The notes under the pieces are model-generated. The model saw nothing but the letters and a program-made list of their open reading frames with translations, was not told where the DNA came from and did not search any database. Shown piece by piece: positions 55,908 to 64,000 of a DNA stretch of 64,000 bases (position 1 is the stretch's first letter; every line of letters begins with the position of its first letter). The stretch lies in NCBI GenBank assembly GCA_019075905.1, contig JAGXAM010000002.1:1-64000 (forward strand), in the 5' to 3' direction. The position numbers and the translations under genes were made by a program. Source of the DNA: Hyphomicrobiales bacterium (GTDB taxonomy: Bacteria; Pseudomonadota; Alphaproteobacteria; Rhizobiales; Beijerinckiaceae).

Positions 55908-58351
55908 ATCAGCGCGCCTTCATCGAGCGTGAAGGTCGCTTCTGCGGCGATGTCGGCGCTGGAGAAGCCGGCGCGCAGCGTGAAGGCGCCCGCTTCCGCC
56001 CGCCATTTGCCGACGGTGACATCATAAAAGGCGAGCGCGCGCAGATCGAGATTGACCTTGATCTCGCGCGTTTCGCCCGCCGCCAGCGCCACCTTGCGAA
56101 ACGCCTTCAATTCCTGATGCGGCCGCGCGACGCTGGCCGCCTTGTCGCTGACATAGAATTGCACGACGCTTGATCCGGCACGCTGCCCGGCGTTACGCAA
56201 GGTCAGCATCGCCTCCAGACGGCGGCCAGCCCCGGTGCTGGTCCATTGCACGCTCAATGACCCCATTTCGAAACGCGTGTAGCTGAGGCCAAAGCCGAAA
56301 GGAAACAGCGGCTTGATCGCCCTTTTTTCATAAAAGCGATAGCCGATGAAAATCCCCTCGCCATAGCGCACATGGCCAGCCTCGCCGGGATAATTCAAAA
56401 AGGCCGGATCATCTTCCAGCCGCTGCGGGAAGGTCTGCGGCAGGCGCCCGCCGGGCTCGGCATGGCCGAGCAGCACATCGGCAATGGCATGACCGGCCTC
56501 CTGGCCCGGATACCATGCCTGCACCAGCCCCTTGACGGCATCGAGCCAGGGCATGGTCACCGGGCAGCCGCTCTGGAGCACGACCACGGTGTGGGTATTG
56601 GCTGCCGCTACCGCCGCGATCAGTTCGTTCTGGCCGCCGGGAAGATCGAGGTTCGGGCGATCAATGCCCTCCGAATCCCAATCAGCGCTGAGGCCCGCAA
56701 ACACCAGCGCGACATCGGCCTCGCGCGCCGCCGCCACCGCCGCATCGCGCTCCCTGGCGCCAGTGACATAAGCCATGCCGAGGCGCAGGACCGTGAGATC
56801 GAGCTCCTGGCGCCCGTCGACCGGCACAAGCTCGGCGACGATCTCGCAGGTGCTGCCCGCGGCCAGATCAAGGCTGCCGCGCAGCTCGTTGCAGCAGGTG
56901 CCAAAAAACTCGTCGCCGCGGACGAAATCAAGCGCATCTACCAGCAGGTGGTCATTGACGAACAGGCGCGCCGGGCCGCTGGCAACGATGCTGAACTCGT
57001 GACGCCCCGATTGCGTCACCCCGGCGCTGGTGGTGATGCGCACCGAAAAGTCGGGTGCCTTCAACCCGATGTCGCCCTCGCCCATAAGCATCAGCAGGCC
57101 TTGCTCGACCGGGCGGCGATGGCGCGGCGCACCGGCAAACTTGCGTCCTTCAAAAAATTCCGCCGTGGCAATCGTGCTCACCAGCGGCAACAGCCGGTAA
57201 TTGTCACAGCCCCTGGCGTGGATGATCTCCGCTTCAGGCGCCAGCGCCTCGGTGAGGCCGGCAAGCGGGCTGATCGCATAATGCGGGTTGATCTGCGCGC
57301 TGCCGCCCCCCATGATCTGCGCCACGGCCGCATTGGGGCCGATGACGGCGATTTTCATGCCGGGCTTGATCGACAGCGGCAGAATCGCGTCGTTTTTCAG
57401 CAAAACCGCAGCTTCGGCCCCGGCACGGCGGATCAGGGCGCGGGTCGCCGGGCGGTCATCGGCAATTTCCGGGCCGGGCTCACGCTCGGCAAAGCCGCCG
57501 AGCCCCTCGATGAATTTAAGCACCTGGCGTGCCGCCCGCCGCACTGCGCCGGCACTGACCTCGCCCTTGTCGAGCGCTTCCAGCAATTTTTCGCCGCGAT
57601 AGCGTCCGGGGCCGGGCATTTCGAGATCGAGCCCGGCCATCAGCGCTGCCGCCGTCGCCTTGGTGCCGAACCAGTCCGACATGAACAAGCCGTCAAAGCC
57701 CCATTCCCCGCGCACCAACCCCTGCAGCAGGTCGGCCTGTTCGGAAACATAGGTGCCATTGAGCCGGTTATAGCCGGTCATGATCGCCTTGACCTGCGCC
57801 CGCTTTACCGCCGCCTCGAACGGCACATAATAGAGCTCGCGCAGGCTGCGCTCATCGATGTCGGAGCTGATGGTCTGGCGCTGGTATTCGGATTCATTGC
57901 CGACAAAATGCTTGATGGTCGCGCCGACACCGGCCCCCTGCAGGCCGCGAATATAGGCCACAGCCAGTTCCGCCGTGAGGTGCGGATCCTCGGAATAACA
58001 TTCAAAATTGCGCCCGTTCAGCGTCGAGCGATGCAAATTCACCGTGGGCGCCAACAAGGCCAGCGCACCCTTGCTGCGGGCTTCATGCGCCAGCGCACAA
58101 CCAACCTCGCTCACCAGTTGCGGGTTCCATGTCGCGCCAAGGGCAATGCCGACCGGGAAAGCGGCGGCTTTGATGCCGCCGACCAGCGCCCCGCCGCCGC
58201 GCGCGCCATTGGGACCGTCGCTCACTTTCAGCGACGGCACCCCGAGCCGCGCAACTGGCACGGTTGTCCAGAAATCGCGCCCTGAAAGCAGGCTCACCTG
58301 CTCGCCCAAAGTCATTGCATCCACGAGGGCATCAATGTCGATGGGCGGCAT
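55904..58351 (-). CDS. Beta-glucosidase, glycoside hydrolase family 3 with PA14 insertion
   Basis: An 815-residue GH3 enzyme. The N-terminal barrel has KVSDGPNGARGG near 40-51 and the catalytic nucleophile Asp in DGLFMSDWFGT near 222. The second domain starts near 320 (KIAVIGPNAAVAQIMGGGSAQ). A PA14-like beta insertion lies between about 390 and 530 (GRHEFSIVASGPARLFVNDHLLVDAL). The C-terminal fibronectin-III-like domain is seen in AGSSVVQFYVSDKAASVARPHQELKAF. No signal peptide is evident, so it is probably cytoplasmic and acts on imported glucosides. AGGGAA lies upstream of the ATG. Confidence 0.95.
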   Translation of the reverse strand: MPPIDIDALVDAMTLGEQVSLLSGRDFWTTVPVARLGVPSLKVSDGPNGARGGGALVGGIKAAAFPVGIALGATWNPQLVSEVGCALAHEARSKGALALLAPTVNLHRSTLNGRNFECYSEDPHLTAELAVAYIRGLQGAGVGATIKHFVGNESEYQRQTISSDIDERSLRELYYVPFEAAVKRAQVKAIMTGYNRLNGTYVSEQADLLQGLVRGEWGFDGLFMSDWFGTKATAAALMAGLDLEMPGPGRYRGEKLLEALDKGEVSAGAVRRAARQVLKFIEGLGGFAEREPGPEIADDRPATRALIRRAGAEAAVLLKNDAILPLSIKPGMKIAVIGPNAAVAQIMGGGSAQINPHYAISPLAGLTEALAPEAEIIHARGCDNYRLLPLVSTIATAEFFEGRKFAGAPRHRRPVEQGLLMLMGEGDIGLKAPDFSVRITTSAGVTQSGRHEFSIVASGPARLFVNDHLLVDALDFVRGDEFFGTCCNELRGSLDLAAGSTCEIVAELVPVDGRQELDLTVLRLGMAYVTGARERDAAVAAAREADVALVFAGLSADWDSEGIDRPNLDLPGGQNELIAAVAAANTHTVVVLQSGCPVTMPWLDAVKGLVQAWYPGQEAGHAIADVLLGHAEPGGRLPQTFPQRLEDDPAFLNYPGEAGHVRYGEGIFIGYRFYEKRAIKPLFPFGFGLSYTRFEMGSLSVQWTSTGAGRRLEAMLTLRNAGQRAGSSVVQFYVSDKAASVARPHQELKAFRKVALAAGETREIKVNLDLRALAFYDVTVGKWRAEAGAFTLRAGFSSADIAAEATFTLDEGALI

Positions 58352-58375
58352 GGGCAGGTTTCCCTCAGGCTGCGC

Positions 58376-59881
58376 CTAGTTCATCAGGGGCATACTGAAG
58401 CTGGCACCATCCTTGATACCCGACGGCCAGCGCGAAGTCACGGTCTTGGTCTTGGTGTAGAAGCGCACGGCATCCGGCCCGTGCTGGTTGAGATCACCAA
58501 AGCCCGAACGCTTCCAGCCGCCGAAGGTGTAATAGGCCAGCGGCACCGGGATCGGCACATTGACGCCGACCATGCCGACCTGCACCTTGCTGGCGAAATC
58601 GCGCGCCGCGTCGCCATCACGCGTGAAGATCGAGACGCCATTGCCATATTCGTGGTCATTGGCAAGCCGCAGCCCCTCGTCATAGGACTTGGCCCGCACC
58701 ACAGACAGCACCGGGCCGAAGATTTCTTCCTTGTAGATGCGCATGTCGGTGGTCACATGGTCAAACAGGCAGCCGCCCATGTAAAAGCCGTTCTCATAGC
58801 CCTGCATCTTGAAGCCGCGGCCATCGACCGCCAGCGTGGCGCCCTCCTTGATGCCGATCTCGACATAATTGCGCACCCGCTCCAGCGCCGCTTGCGTGAC
58901 CAGCGGGCCGAAATCGGCGGAAGGATCGGTCGAAGGCCCGATCTTGGCAGCTTCGACACGCGGGATGAGTCGGCGCATCAATTCATTGGCTGTCGCCTCG
59001 CCCACCGGCACGGCCACGGAAATCGCCATGCAGCGCTCGCCGGCCGAGCCATAGCCCGCGCCCATCAGCGCATCGACGGTCTGGTCCATATCGGCGTCCG
59101 GCATGATGATCATGTGGTTCTTGGCCCCGCCAAAACATTGCACGCGCTTGCCGTTGCTGCAGCCGCGGCCATAGATATATTCGGCGATCGGCGTTGAGCC
59201 GACAAAGCCGATAGCCTTGATGTCTGGGTGGTCGAGTAGCGCATCGACCGCATCCTTGTCACCATTGACGACATTGAGAATGCCGGCAGGCAGGCCGGCC
59301 TCGATCATCAGTTCGGCAAGACGCAGCGGCACACCCGGATCACGCTCGGAGGGCTTGAGGATGAAGGCATTGCCGCAGGCAATGGCTGGCGCAAATTTCC
59401 ACATCGGGATCATTGCCGGAAAATTGAAGGGGGTGATGCCCGCCACCACACCCAGCGGCTGGCGCATCGAATACATGTCGATACCCGGCCCGGCAGAATC
59501 GGTGAACTCGCCCTTCAGCATAAGCGGAATGCCGATGGCAAATTCCACCACTTCCAGCCCGCGCTGGATGTCGCCCTTGGCGTCCGGCACGGTCTTGCCA
59601 TGCTCGCGGGCGAGCAGGTCAGCCAGCTCATTCATGTGCTTGTTGAGCAGGCCGACAAAATTCATCATCACCCGGGCGCGGCGCTGCGGGTTGGTGGCCG
59701 CCCAGCCCGGCTGCGCGCTTTTGGCATTTTCAACGGCTGCCGCCACATCCGCCGCCGTCGCGAGAGCCACCCTGGCGCGGACCGTGCCATCCATCGGCTG
59801 AAATACATCGGCAAAGCGCTTCGATGTTCCGGCGACATGCTTGCCGCCAATGAAATGCGTATAGGTCTGTGTCATGTTCAT
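58376..59881 (-). CDS. mmsA: CoA-acylating methylmalonate-semialdehyde dehydrogenase
   Basis: A 501-residue aldehyde dehydrogenase that converts methylmalonate semialdehyde (valine, thymine or myo-inositol breakdown) to propionyl-CoA. It has THFIGGKHVAG at the N-terminus, GVVAGITPFNFPAMIPMW near 135, the NAD segment AIGFVGSTPIAEYIY, FGGAKNHMIIMPDADMDQ, and the catalytic Cys in GSAGERCMAISVAVPVG near 285. GGGAG precedes the start; the ATG two codons later (59875) is equally possible. It is transcribed away from the adjacent LysR-type regulator. Confidence 0.95.
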   Translation of the reverse strand: MNMTQTYTHFIGGKHVAGTSKRFADVFQPMDGTVRARVALATAADVAAAVENAKSAQPGWAATNPQRRARVMMNFVGLLNKHMNELADLLAREHGKTVPDAKGDIQRGLEVVEFAIGIPLMLKGEFTDSAGPGIDMYSMRQPLGVVAGITPFNFPAMIPMWKFAPAIACGNAFILKPSERDPGVPLRLAELMIEAGLPAGILNVVNGDKDAVDALLDHPDIKAIGFVGSTPIAEYIYGRGCSNGKRVQCFGGAKNHMIIMPDADMDQTVDALMGAGYGSAGERCMAISVAVPVGEATANELMRRLIPRVEAAKIGPSTDPSADFGPLVTQAALERVRNYVEIGIKEGATLAVDGRGFKMQGYENGFYMGGCLFDHVTTDMRIYKEEIFGPVLSVVRAKSYDEGLRLANDHEYGNGVSIFTRDGDAARDFASKVQVGMVGVNVPIPVPLAYYTFGGWKRSGFGDLNQHGPDAVRFYTKTKTVTSRWPSGIKDGASFSMPLMN

Positions 59882-59923
59882 TCACTCCCTTGATAATGTC
59901 TGGCAATCTTGTTGCTCTATTTA

Positions 59924-59968
59924 TTTTTGCACAGCAATATGATAGTTTGCTGATCCGTTATGCAAAAA
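59924..59968. promoter_or_regulatory. Symmetrical operator candidate between mmsA and the LysR-type gene
   Basis: Two nested inverted repeats share one centre region: TTTTTGCA (59924-59931) with TGCAAAAA (59961-59968), and CAGCAA (59932-59937) with TTGCTG (59947-59952). They lie in an AT-rich gap between the mmsA start and the TTG start of the regulator. Position and symmetry suit autoregulation and control of mmsA by a LysR-type protein. Confidence 0.55.
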
Positions 59969-59979
59969 CAGGCTCATCC

Positions 59980-60870
59980 TTGGATTGGGACCAGGCAAGG
60001 ATTTTTTTGAGCGTCGCACGCAGTGGCCAGTTGCTGGCTGCCGCGCGGCATTTGCACCTTGATCATGCCACGGTCAGCCGCCGCGTCAATGCGCTGGAAG
60101 CGGCCCTGCGGGTGAAATTATTCGAGCGCCGCACCACCGGCACGGTGCTCACCACGGCGGGCGAGCAGTTCCTGCAACATGCCGAGCGCATGGAAACCGC
60201 CATGTTGGCAGCGCAGGCTGAAATCGCCGGCACCAATGTCAGTGTCAGCGGCACCGTGCGCATCGGCGCGCCCGATGGTTTCGGCGCCTTCTTCCTCAGC
60301 CCGCGCATGGCCATCCTGTTGCAGCGCCATCCTGACCTGCTGATCCAGCTGGCGCCGCTGCCGCGCACATTCTCGCTGGCCAAACGCGAGGCCGATCTCG
60401 CCGTCACTGTCGACCGGCCCGAGCATGGCCGCCTCACCGCACGCAAGCTCAGCGACTATTCGCTCAGCCTCTATGCCAGCGCCGGATTTATCGCCCGTAA
60501 CGCCATGCCAACGAGCGTGGCCGATCTCGCCGGCCTGCGTATCGTCACCTATATCGGCGACCTGCTGTTCAGCCGTCAGCTCAACTTTTTTGACGATCTC
60601 GCCCTGCCGGCCCGCACGCGGTTTGAATGCGCTTCGGTCGCCGGCCAGCTTGAGGCCATCAAGGCCGGGGTCGGCGTCGGCTTTGTCCATGATTATGTCG
60701 GCATCCACCATTCCGACCTCGTGCGCATCCTGCCCGAATGCAAGATCATGCGCAGTTACTGGCTGACGGTGCATGACGACATCAAGGATCTCGCCCGGGT
60801 GCGGGCGGTCGCCGACTGGATTTTTGAAGCCGTCCACCAGCCCGATGCCGCCATGGTGCACAAGGATTGA
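59980..60870 (+). CDS. LysR-family transcriptional regulator
   Basis: A 296-residue regulator. The winged helix-turn-helix is at the N-terminus (DQARIFLSVARSGQLLAAARHLHLDHATVSRRVNALE, about 3-40), followed by the linker helix LKLFERR-like VKLFERRTTGTVLTTAG and the periplasmic-binding-like effector domain. The frame is open from 59869, but the TTG at 59980 gives MDWDQARIFLSVARSG, the usual start of this subgroup, with ACAGG seven bases upstream. The C-terminus is complete. Divergence from mmsA and the symmetrical operator suggest mmsA as target; effector unknown. Confidence 0.87.
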   Translation: MDWDQARIFLSVARSGQLLAAARHLHLDHATVSRRVNALEAALRVKLFERRTTGTVLTTAGEQFLQHAERMETAMLAAQAEIAGTNVSVSGTVRIGAPDGFGAFFLSPRMAILLQRHPDLLIQLAPLPRTFSLAKREADLAVTVDRPEHGRLTARKLSDYSLSLYASAGFIARNAMPTSVADLAGLRIVTYIGDLLFSRQLNFFDDLALPARTRFECASVAGQLEAIKAGVGVGFVHDYVGIHHSDLVRILPECKIMRSYWLTVHDDIKDLARVRAVADWIFEAVHQPDAAMVHKD

Positions 60871-60878
60871 CCGGCAGG

Positions 60879-61439
60879 CTATTTCACCGAAAACCTGAAA
60901 AAATGCAGGGCGGTGGCACCAAAAGGCCGGGTTTCTTGCAATTCAAGGCTTGGCGGCGCGTCGATGACGGCATCAGCCGTCTCCTCCACCACCACCAGCG
61001 CGCCCGGCTTCAGCCAACCACCGTCAGCCAGTCCGGCAAGGCATGGATCAGCCAGCCCGGCACCATAGGGCGGATCGAGCAAGGCCAGATCGAAGGTCTG
61101 GCCCGGCGGCGCCGTGCCCGGCTGCGTCGCATCGCGCCGGAATATCCGGCTTTTGCCGCCCTGTCCGAGCGCCTCGATATTGTGACGCAGCAAGGCCCTG
61201 GCATCAGCGCCCGAATCGACAAACAGCGCGAAAGCCGCCCCGCGTGACAGGGCTTCGAGGCCCAGCGCCCCGGTGCCGGCAAAAATATCGACGATAAAGG
61301 CACCCTCGAAGTCAAAATCGTAGCGGTGCTGCAGGATATTGAACAGGCTCTCGCGCAACCGGTCCGAGGTCGGCCTGATCTCGCGGCCGGAAGGCGCCTG
61401 CAACGGCCGCCCGCGCAGCGCCCCGCCGACAATCCGCAT
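60879..61439 (-). CDS. rsmD: 16S rRNA (guanine(966)-N2)-methyltransferase
   Basis: A 186-residue SAM-dependent N2-guanine methyltransferase acting on the small-subunit rRNA. MRIVGGALRGRPLQAP and RPTSDRLRESLFNIL at the N-terminus are family signatures. The SAM motif is FIVDIFAGTGALGLEALSRGA near 45-65, and the catalytic motif is ALLDPPYGAGL near 123. It starts two bases after the stop of the pseudouridine synthase gene and is probably translationally coupled to it. Confidence 0.95.
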   Translation of the reverse strand: MRIVGGALRGRPLQAPSGREIRPTSDRLRESLFNILQHRYDFDFEGAFIVDIFAGTGALGLEALSRGAAFALFVDSGADARALLRHNIEALGQGGKSRIFRRDATQPGTAPPGQTFDLALLDPPYGAGLADPCLAGLADGGWLKPGALVVVEETADAVIDAPPSLELQETRPFGATALHFFRFSVK

Positions 61440-61441
61440 GA

Positions 61442-62947
61442 TCAGCCGCGCGTCCGGGGTGGACGGCGCGGGCCTTTGGCGTCATCACGCGGGCGCGGCC
61501 CCTTGCCAGGCCTGGCGCCTCGCGGCCCGGAGGCGCGATCATGGCCGGCAGCAAAGCGCCGGGCATTGCGCTTGTCGGGAGCCTCGAAACGGGCGCTGCC
61601 ACGCGGCGTCCGCGCTGCCACCACCCGCTCGATCCGCACTTCGCGGCCCTTGCGATCCTCGGTCACGCCTCTCTCGGTGCGGGTTCGGCTGCCGTGCCGT
61701 CGCTCCTCGTCGCGCTCGGCCCGCAGGGTCGAGACATGTTTGCGCGCGCGCGGCGGCGGACGGTCACGCGAGGGCTCGGGCGCGCTCGCCTGCTGGTTTT
61801 TCAGCGACAGGCGCGGCCTTGCCCGCGCAGGGCGCTGCGGCACCGTGCCCGGCAGCGGCGCCTCTTCACCCGGTGCCAGCGGCACGCCGACGGGACTGTC
61901 GAAATCTGCGCCCGCTTCCATCGTCAGGCGCGGGCCCAGTTGCTCTTTCAGCGTGCGGGTGCGGATCTCCTCGACAGCGCCAGCGGCAAGCTCGCCAAGC
62001 TGGAACGGCCCGAAAGCGATGCGGATCAGCCGCGTCACCGCCAGGCCCAGATGCTCCAGCACCCGCTTGATCTCGCGGTTTTTGCCCTCACGCAATGCCA
62101 TGGTCATCCAGACATTGGCACCCTGCGCGCTGTCGAGCTTCGCCTCGATGCTCTGGTAATCGACGCCATCAATGGTGATGCCATGCCGCAGCGCATCCAG
62201 CGCCGGTTGCTCGATCGAACCATTGGCCCGCACCCGGTAGCGCCGGATCCAGCCGGTCGCCGGCAGTTCCAGCACCCGCGCCAGACCGCCGTCATTGGTC
62301 AGCAGCAGCAGGCCTTCGGTGTTGATATCCAGCCGCCCGACCGAAACCACCCGCGGCAAGGTCTGCTCGGCACCGATCGGCACCACATCGGCCAGATGCG
62401 CAAATACTGTCGGACGCCCCTCCGGATCACGATCGGTCGTGACGAGGCCGCGCGGCTTGTGAAACGCAAACAGCCTGGTGCGCTCGCGCGCCGGCAGCGC
62501 CACACCATCGACGGTGATCTGGTCACCGGGTGCCACATTGAAGGCCGGGCTGTCGAGGACCTTGCCATTCACGGCCACCCGCCCCTGCGCGATCCAACCC
62601 TCGGCATCGCGGCGCGAACAAAGGCCGGCGCGGGCCATGACCTTGGCGATTCGCTGGGCTTCCCCGGTCGGCTTGGGCGCCGGCTTCGGTGCCGGAGCCG
62701 GTTTCGGCCCGGTCGGCTGCGGCGGGCGGATCGGCTTCCTGCCATCCTTGCCGCCGCCCTCGCCGCCATAGGCGCGCGCCGGGGCATAGCGCTTGGCCGC
62801 GCCCTCGCCACCTTGCGGACGGCCCTTGCCCTCCTTGCCGCGCGCTGGCTTGCTGCCCTGATGATCACGGCCGCGTGCCGCTCCGCTCCCGGCACCCTTG
62901 GTGCGACGACCTTCCGGCCCGGGGCCGCGATATGATTGCTTATCCAT
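61442..62947 (-). CDS. rluB: rRNA pseudouridine synthase (RluB/RsuA family) with long basic tails
   Basis: A 501-residue protein. A basic Gly/Arg/Lys/Pro-rich N-terminal tail (about 1-100) precedes an S4 RNA-binding domain (RIAKVMARAGLCSRRDAEGWIAQGRVAVNG). The catalytic domain has VGRLDINTEGLLLLTNDGGLA with the essential Asp, and NREIKRVLEHLGLAVTRLIRIAFGPFQLG. The Arg-rich C-terminal tail is about 120 residues. RluB-type enzymes modify 23S rRNA near U2605. The core has normal length; the tails are typical of some alphaproteobacterial members. The ATG at 62947 is preferred over an upstream start at 62989. Confidence 0.92.
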   Translation of the reverse strand: MDKQSYRGPGPEGRRTKGAGSGAARGRDHQGSKPARGKEGKGRPQGGEGAAKRYAPARAYGGEGGGKDGRKPIRPPQPTGPKPAPAPKPAPKPTGEAQRIAKVMARAGLCSRRDAEGWIAQGRVAVNGKVLDSPAFNVAPGDQITVDGVALPARERTRLFAFHKPRGLVTTDRDPEGRPTVFAHLADVVPIGAEQTLPRVVSVGRLDINTEGLLLLTNDGGLARVLELPATGWIRRYRVRANGSIEQPALDALRHGITIDGVDYQSIEAKLDSAQGANVWMTMALREGKNREIKRVLEHLGLAVTRLIRIAFGPFQLGELAAGAVEEIRTRTLKEQLGPRLTMEAGADFDSPVGVPLAPGEEAPLPGTVPQRPARARPRLSLKNQQASAPEPSRDRPPPRARKHVSTLRAERDEERRHGSRTRTERGVTEDRKGREVRIERVVAARTPRGSARFEAPDKRNARRFAAGHDRASGPRGARPGKGPRPRDDAKGPRRPPRTRG

Positions 62948-62991
62948 GCCGCGATTGATAGCAGAGACTTCGGCCTTTGGGGAGAGCATTG

Positions 62992-63444
62992 ATGCAGGAC
63001 GAGACCCTTGACCCGATGTCCCGCGCGCTGGAAGCGGCCAGGGCGGCCGGGGCTTGCGGCGAGGTGCCGGTCGGCGCGGTGCTGGTCGCTGCCGGTCGCA
63101 TCATCGCCGCTGCCGGCAATGCCACGCGTAACCCGCCCGACCCCACCGGCCATGCCGAAATCCGTGTCATCAGAGATGGCGCGCTGCTGCTCGGCCAGGA
63201 GCGCCTGACCGATTGCGATCTCTATGTGACACTGGAGCCCTGCGCCATGTGCGCCGGCGCCATCTCGTTCGCGCGAATCAGGCGACTTTATTATGGCGCT
63301 GCCGATCCGAAAGGCGGTGCCGTGGACAATGGGCCGAGGTTCTTTGCTAGCCCGGTCTGCCACCACGCGCCGGAGGTCTATTCCGGCTTTCAGGAACGGG
63401 CTGCCGCAGCCCTGCTGAGCGATTTTTTTGCGGCAAGACGATGA
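62992..63444 (+). CDS. tadA: tRNA-specific adenosine deaminase
   Basis: A 150-residue zinc deaminase that converts A34 to inosine in tRNA-Arg(ACG). The zinc site is HAE in TGHAEIRVIRD near 51-60, with PCAMCAGAI near 80 providing two Cys. EVPVGAVLV and YYGAADPKGGAVDNGPRFF are TadA features. GGAGAG lies six bases upstream of the ATG. It is divergent from rluB with 44 bp between, so the two promoters must overlap. Confidence 0.94.
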   Translation: MQDETLDPMSRALEAARAAGACGEVPVGAVLVAAGRIIAAAGNATRNPPDPTGHAEIRVIRDGALLLGQERLTDCDLYVTLEPCAMCAGAISFARIRRLYYGAADPKGGAVDNGPRFFASPVCHHAPEVYSGFQERAAAALLSDFFAARR

Positions 63445-63459
63445 ACGAGGCCGATTATC

Positions 63460-63945
63460 ATGAGTGATCTCAGGTTTCTGGACGATCCCGGGCTCTATGT
63501 GCTGACGCCGGCCAGCCATCCGCACTTGCACTGGGTCTATACGGCCCTGGTGACGATTGGCCCGGTTGAGGAGGTCGGCCAGCGCCCCGAAGGCCTGCAA
63601 CGCGTCATCCCTATCACCGGCGGAAAGTTCCGCGGGCCGCGCCTGCAAGGCAGCATCATCCCCGGCGGCATGGACTGGAACCTGCACCGCTCGGATGGCA
63701 CCTCGCTTGTCGAAGCAAGCTATTTCATGCGCAGCGATGACGGCGTGGTGATCAAAATCACCAATGGCGGCGTCAATATCCGCCCGGAACCCGGCGCGCC
63801 GCGCCTGCGCCCTTCCTTCACCACACCGGTGTTCGCCGCGCCGGAAGGTCGTTACGCCTTTCTCAACCAGGGCGTCTTTGTCGGCACACTCGAACCCGTG
63901 CCGGGAGAAAACGCCGTGCGCATAGGGGTTTTTCAGCTTGTCTGA
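63460..63945 (+). CDS. DUF3237 family protein
   Basis: A 161-residue protein matching the DUF3237 pattern: HLHWVYTALVTIGPVEEVGQ near 23-42, RVIPITGGKFRGPRLQGSIIPGGMDWNLHRSDG near 47-80, then EASYFMRSDDGVVIKITNGG. It forms a small beta-barrel in the family; biochemical role is unknown. GAGG lies about ten bases upstream of the ATG, 15 bp after the tadA stop, so both may share a transcript. Confidence 0.87.
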   Translation: MSDLRFLDDPGLYVLTPASHPHLHWVYTALVTIGPVEEVGQRPEGLQRVIPITGGKFRGPRLQGSIIPGGMDWNLHRSDGTSLVEASYFMRSDDGVVIKITNGGVNIRPEPGAPRLRPSFTTPVFAAPEGRYAFLNQGVFVGTLEPVPGENAVRIGVFQLV

Positions 63946-64000
63946 TGCCATCCCCATGTCGAATTGCGCTGGCGTTCGATTTGCGGCAGACATTCGCCGG

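Noticed and set aside
63933-64000. A minus-strand frame entering from the right edge, ending ERQRNSTWGWHQTS
   Set aside because: Only 22 codons are visible and there is no recognisable motif. It could be the 3' end of a convergent gene, but this cannot be supported from the window.

Overview
The window is about 64 kb of a GC-rich (low-60s % by eye) alphaproteobacterial chromosome. The gene content points to the order Hyphomicrobiales (Rhizobiales): a valS-popZ-tolC-pcm-like block, an IalB-type invasion-associated protein, a PtsP with an N-terminal GAF domain, an aa3-type cytochrome oxidase operon with ctaB, a CoxF-like small protein and ctaG inside it, and a cellulose operon ending in a BcsN-like lipoprotein. 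The valyl-tRNA synthetase has the long insertion before DVLDTW that I associate with that order. I cannot name a genus. Most of the window is ordinary, densely packed core genome; 46 genes or gene remnants are described.

Layout. 1-235: tail of a serine recombinase running into the 3' end of a tRNA-Ser(GCT), the probable edge of an integrated element lying to the left. 332-1233: an alpha/beta hydrolase broken by a one-base frameshift. 1436-7300: a fatty-acid/acyl-CoA degradation operon (bifunctional hydratase/dehydrogenase, thiolase, SDR, acyl-CoA ligase). 7353-9556: trxB, a lipoprotein and an IalB-family protein on the minus strand. 9863-15114: aa3 cytochrome c oxidase operon with haem A and copper assembly genes, closed by a clear intrinsic terminator. 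15187-17949: purD and an ABC1/UbiB-type kinase. 17946-24223: valS, popZ, tolC-like and a divergent protein-isoaspartate-methyltransferase homologue. 24350-29988: a 2-hydroxyacid dehydrogenase, an OmpA-like/ExbB-like pair and uvrB.

30004-31442 is the most unusual part. A 1,277-bp cassette separates uvrB from rimO. It is flanked by two 160-bp direct copies of the rimO 3' end plus downstream DNA (10 differences by hand alignment, 6 of 7 coding differences silent). It also contains a second direct repeat, a near-perfect 31-bp inverted repeat resembling REP/RAYT-type palindromes, and one lower-GC orphan gene for a membrane protein. This is what an element leaves when it inserts at a gene's 3' end and supplies a replacement end, yet no integrase is visible.

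31362-38583: rimO, a two-gene ABC exporter, a Gfo/Idh/MocA oxidoreductase and ptsP. 38584-48986: a strongly AT-rich leader followed by a cellulose synthase operon (bcsA, bcsB, bcsZ, a TPR/proline-rich periplasmic protein, a bcsN-like lipoprotein); the PilZ domain of BcsA lacks the first arginine of its c-di-GMP motif. 49075-55907: an AhpD-like protein, a UxaA-family sugar-acid dehydratase, XdhC and a three-subunit molybdenum hydroxylase of unknown substrate. 55904-60870: a GH3 beta-glucosidase, methylmalonate-semialdehyde dehydrogenase and a divergent LysR regulator with a symmetrical operator candidate between them. 60879-63945: rsmD, an rluB-like pseudouridine synthase, tadA and a DUF3237 protein. 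No CRISPR array or rRNA gene is present, and only one tRNA gene was seen.
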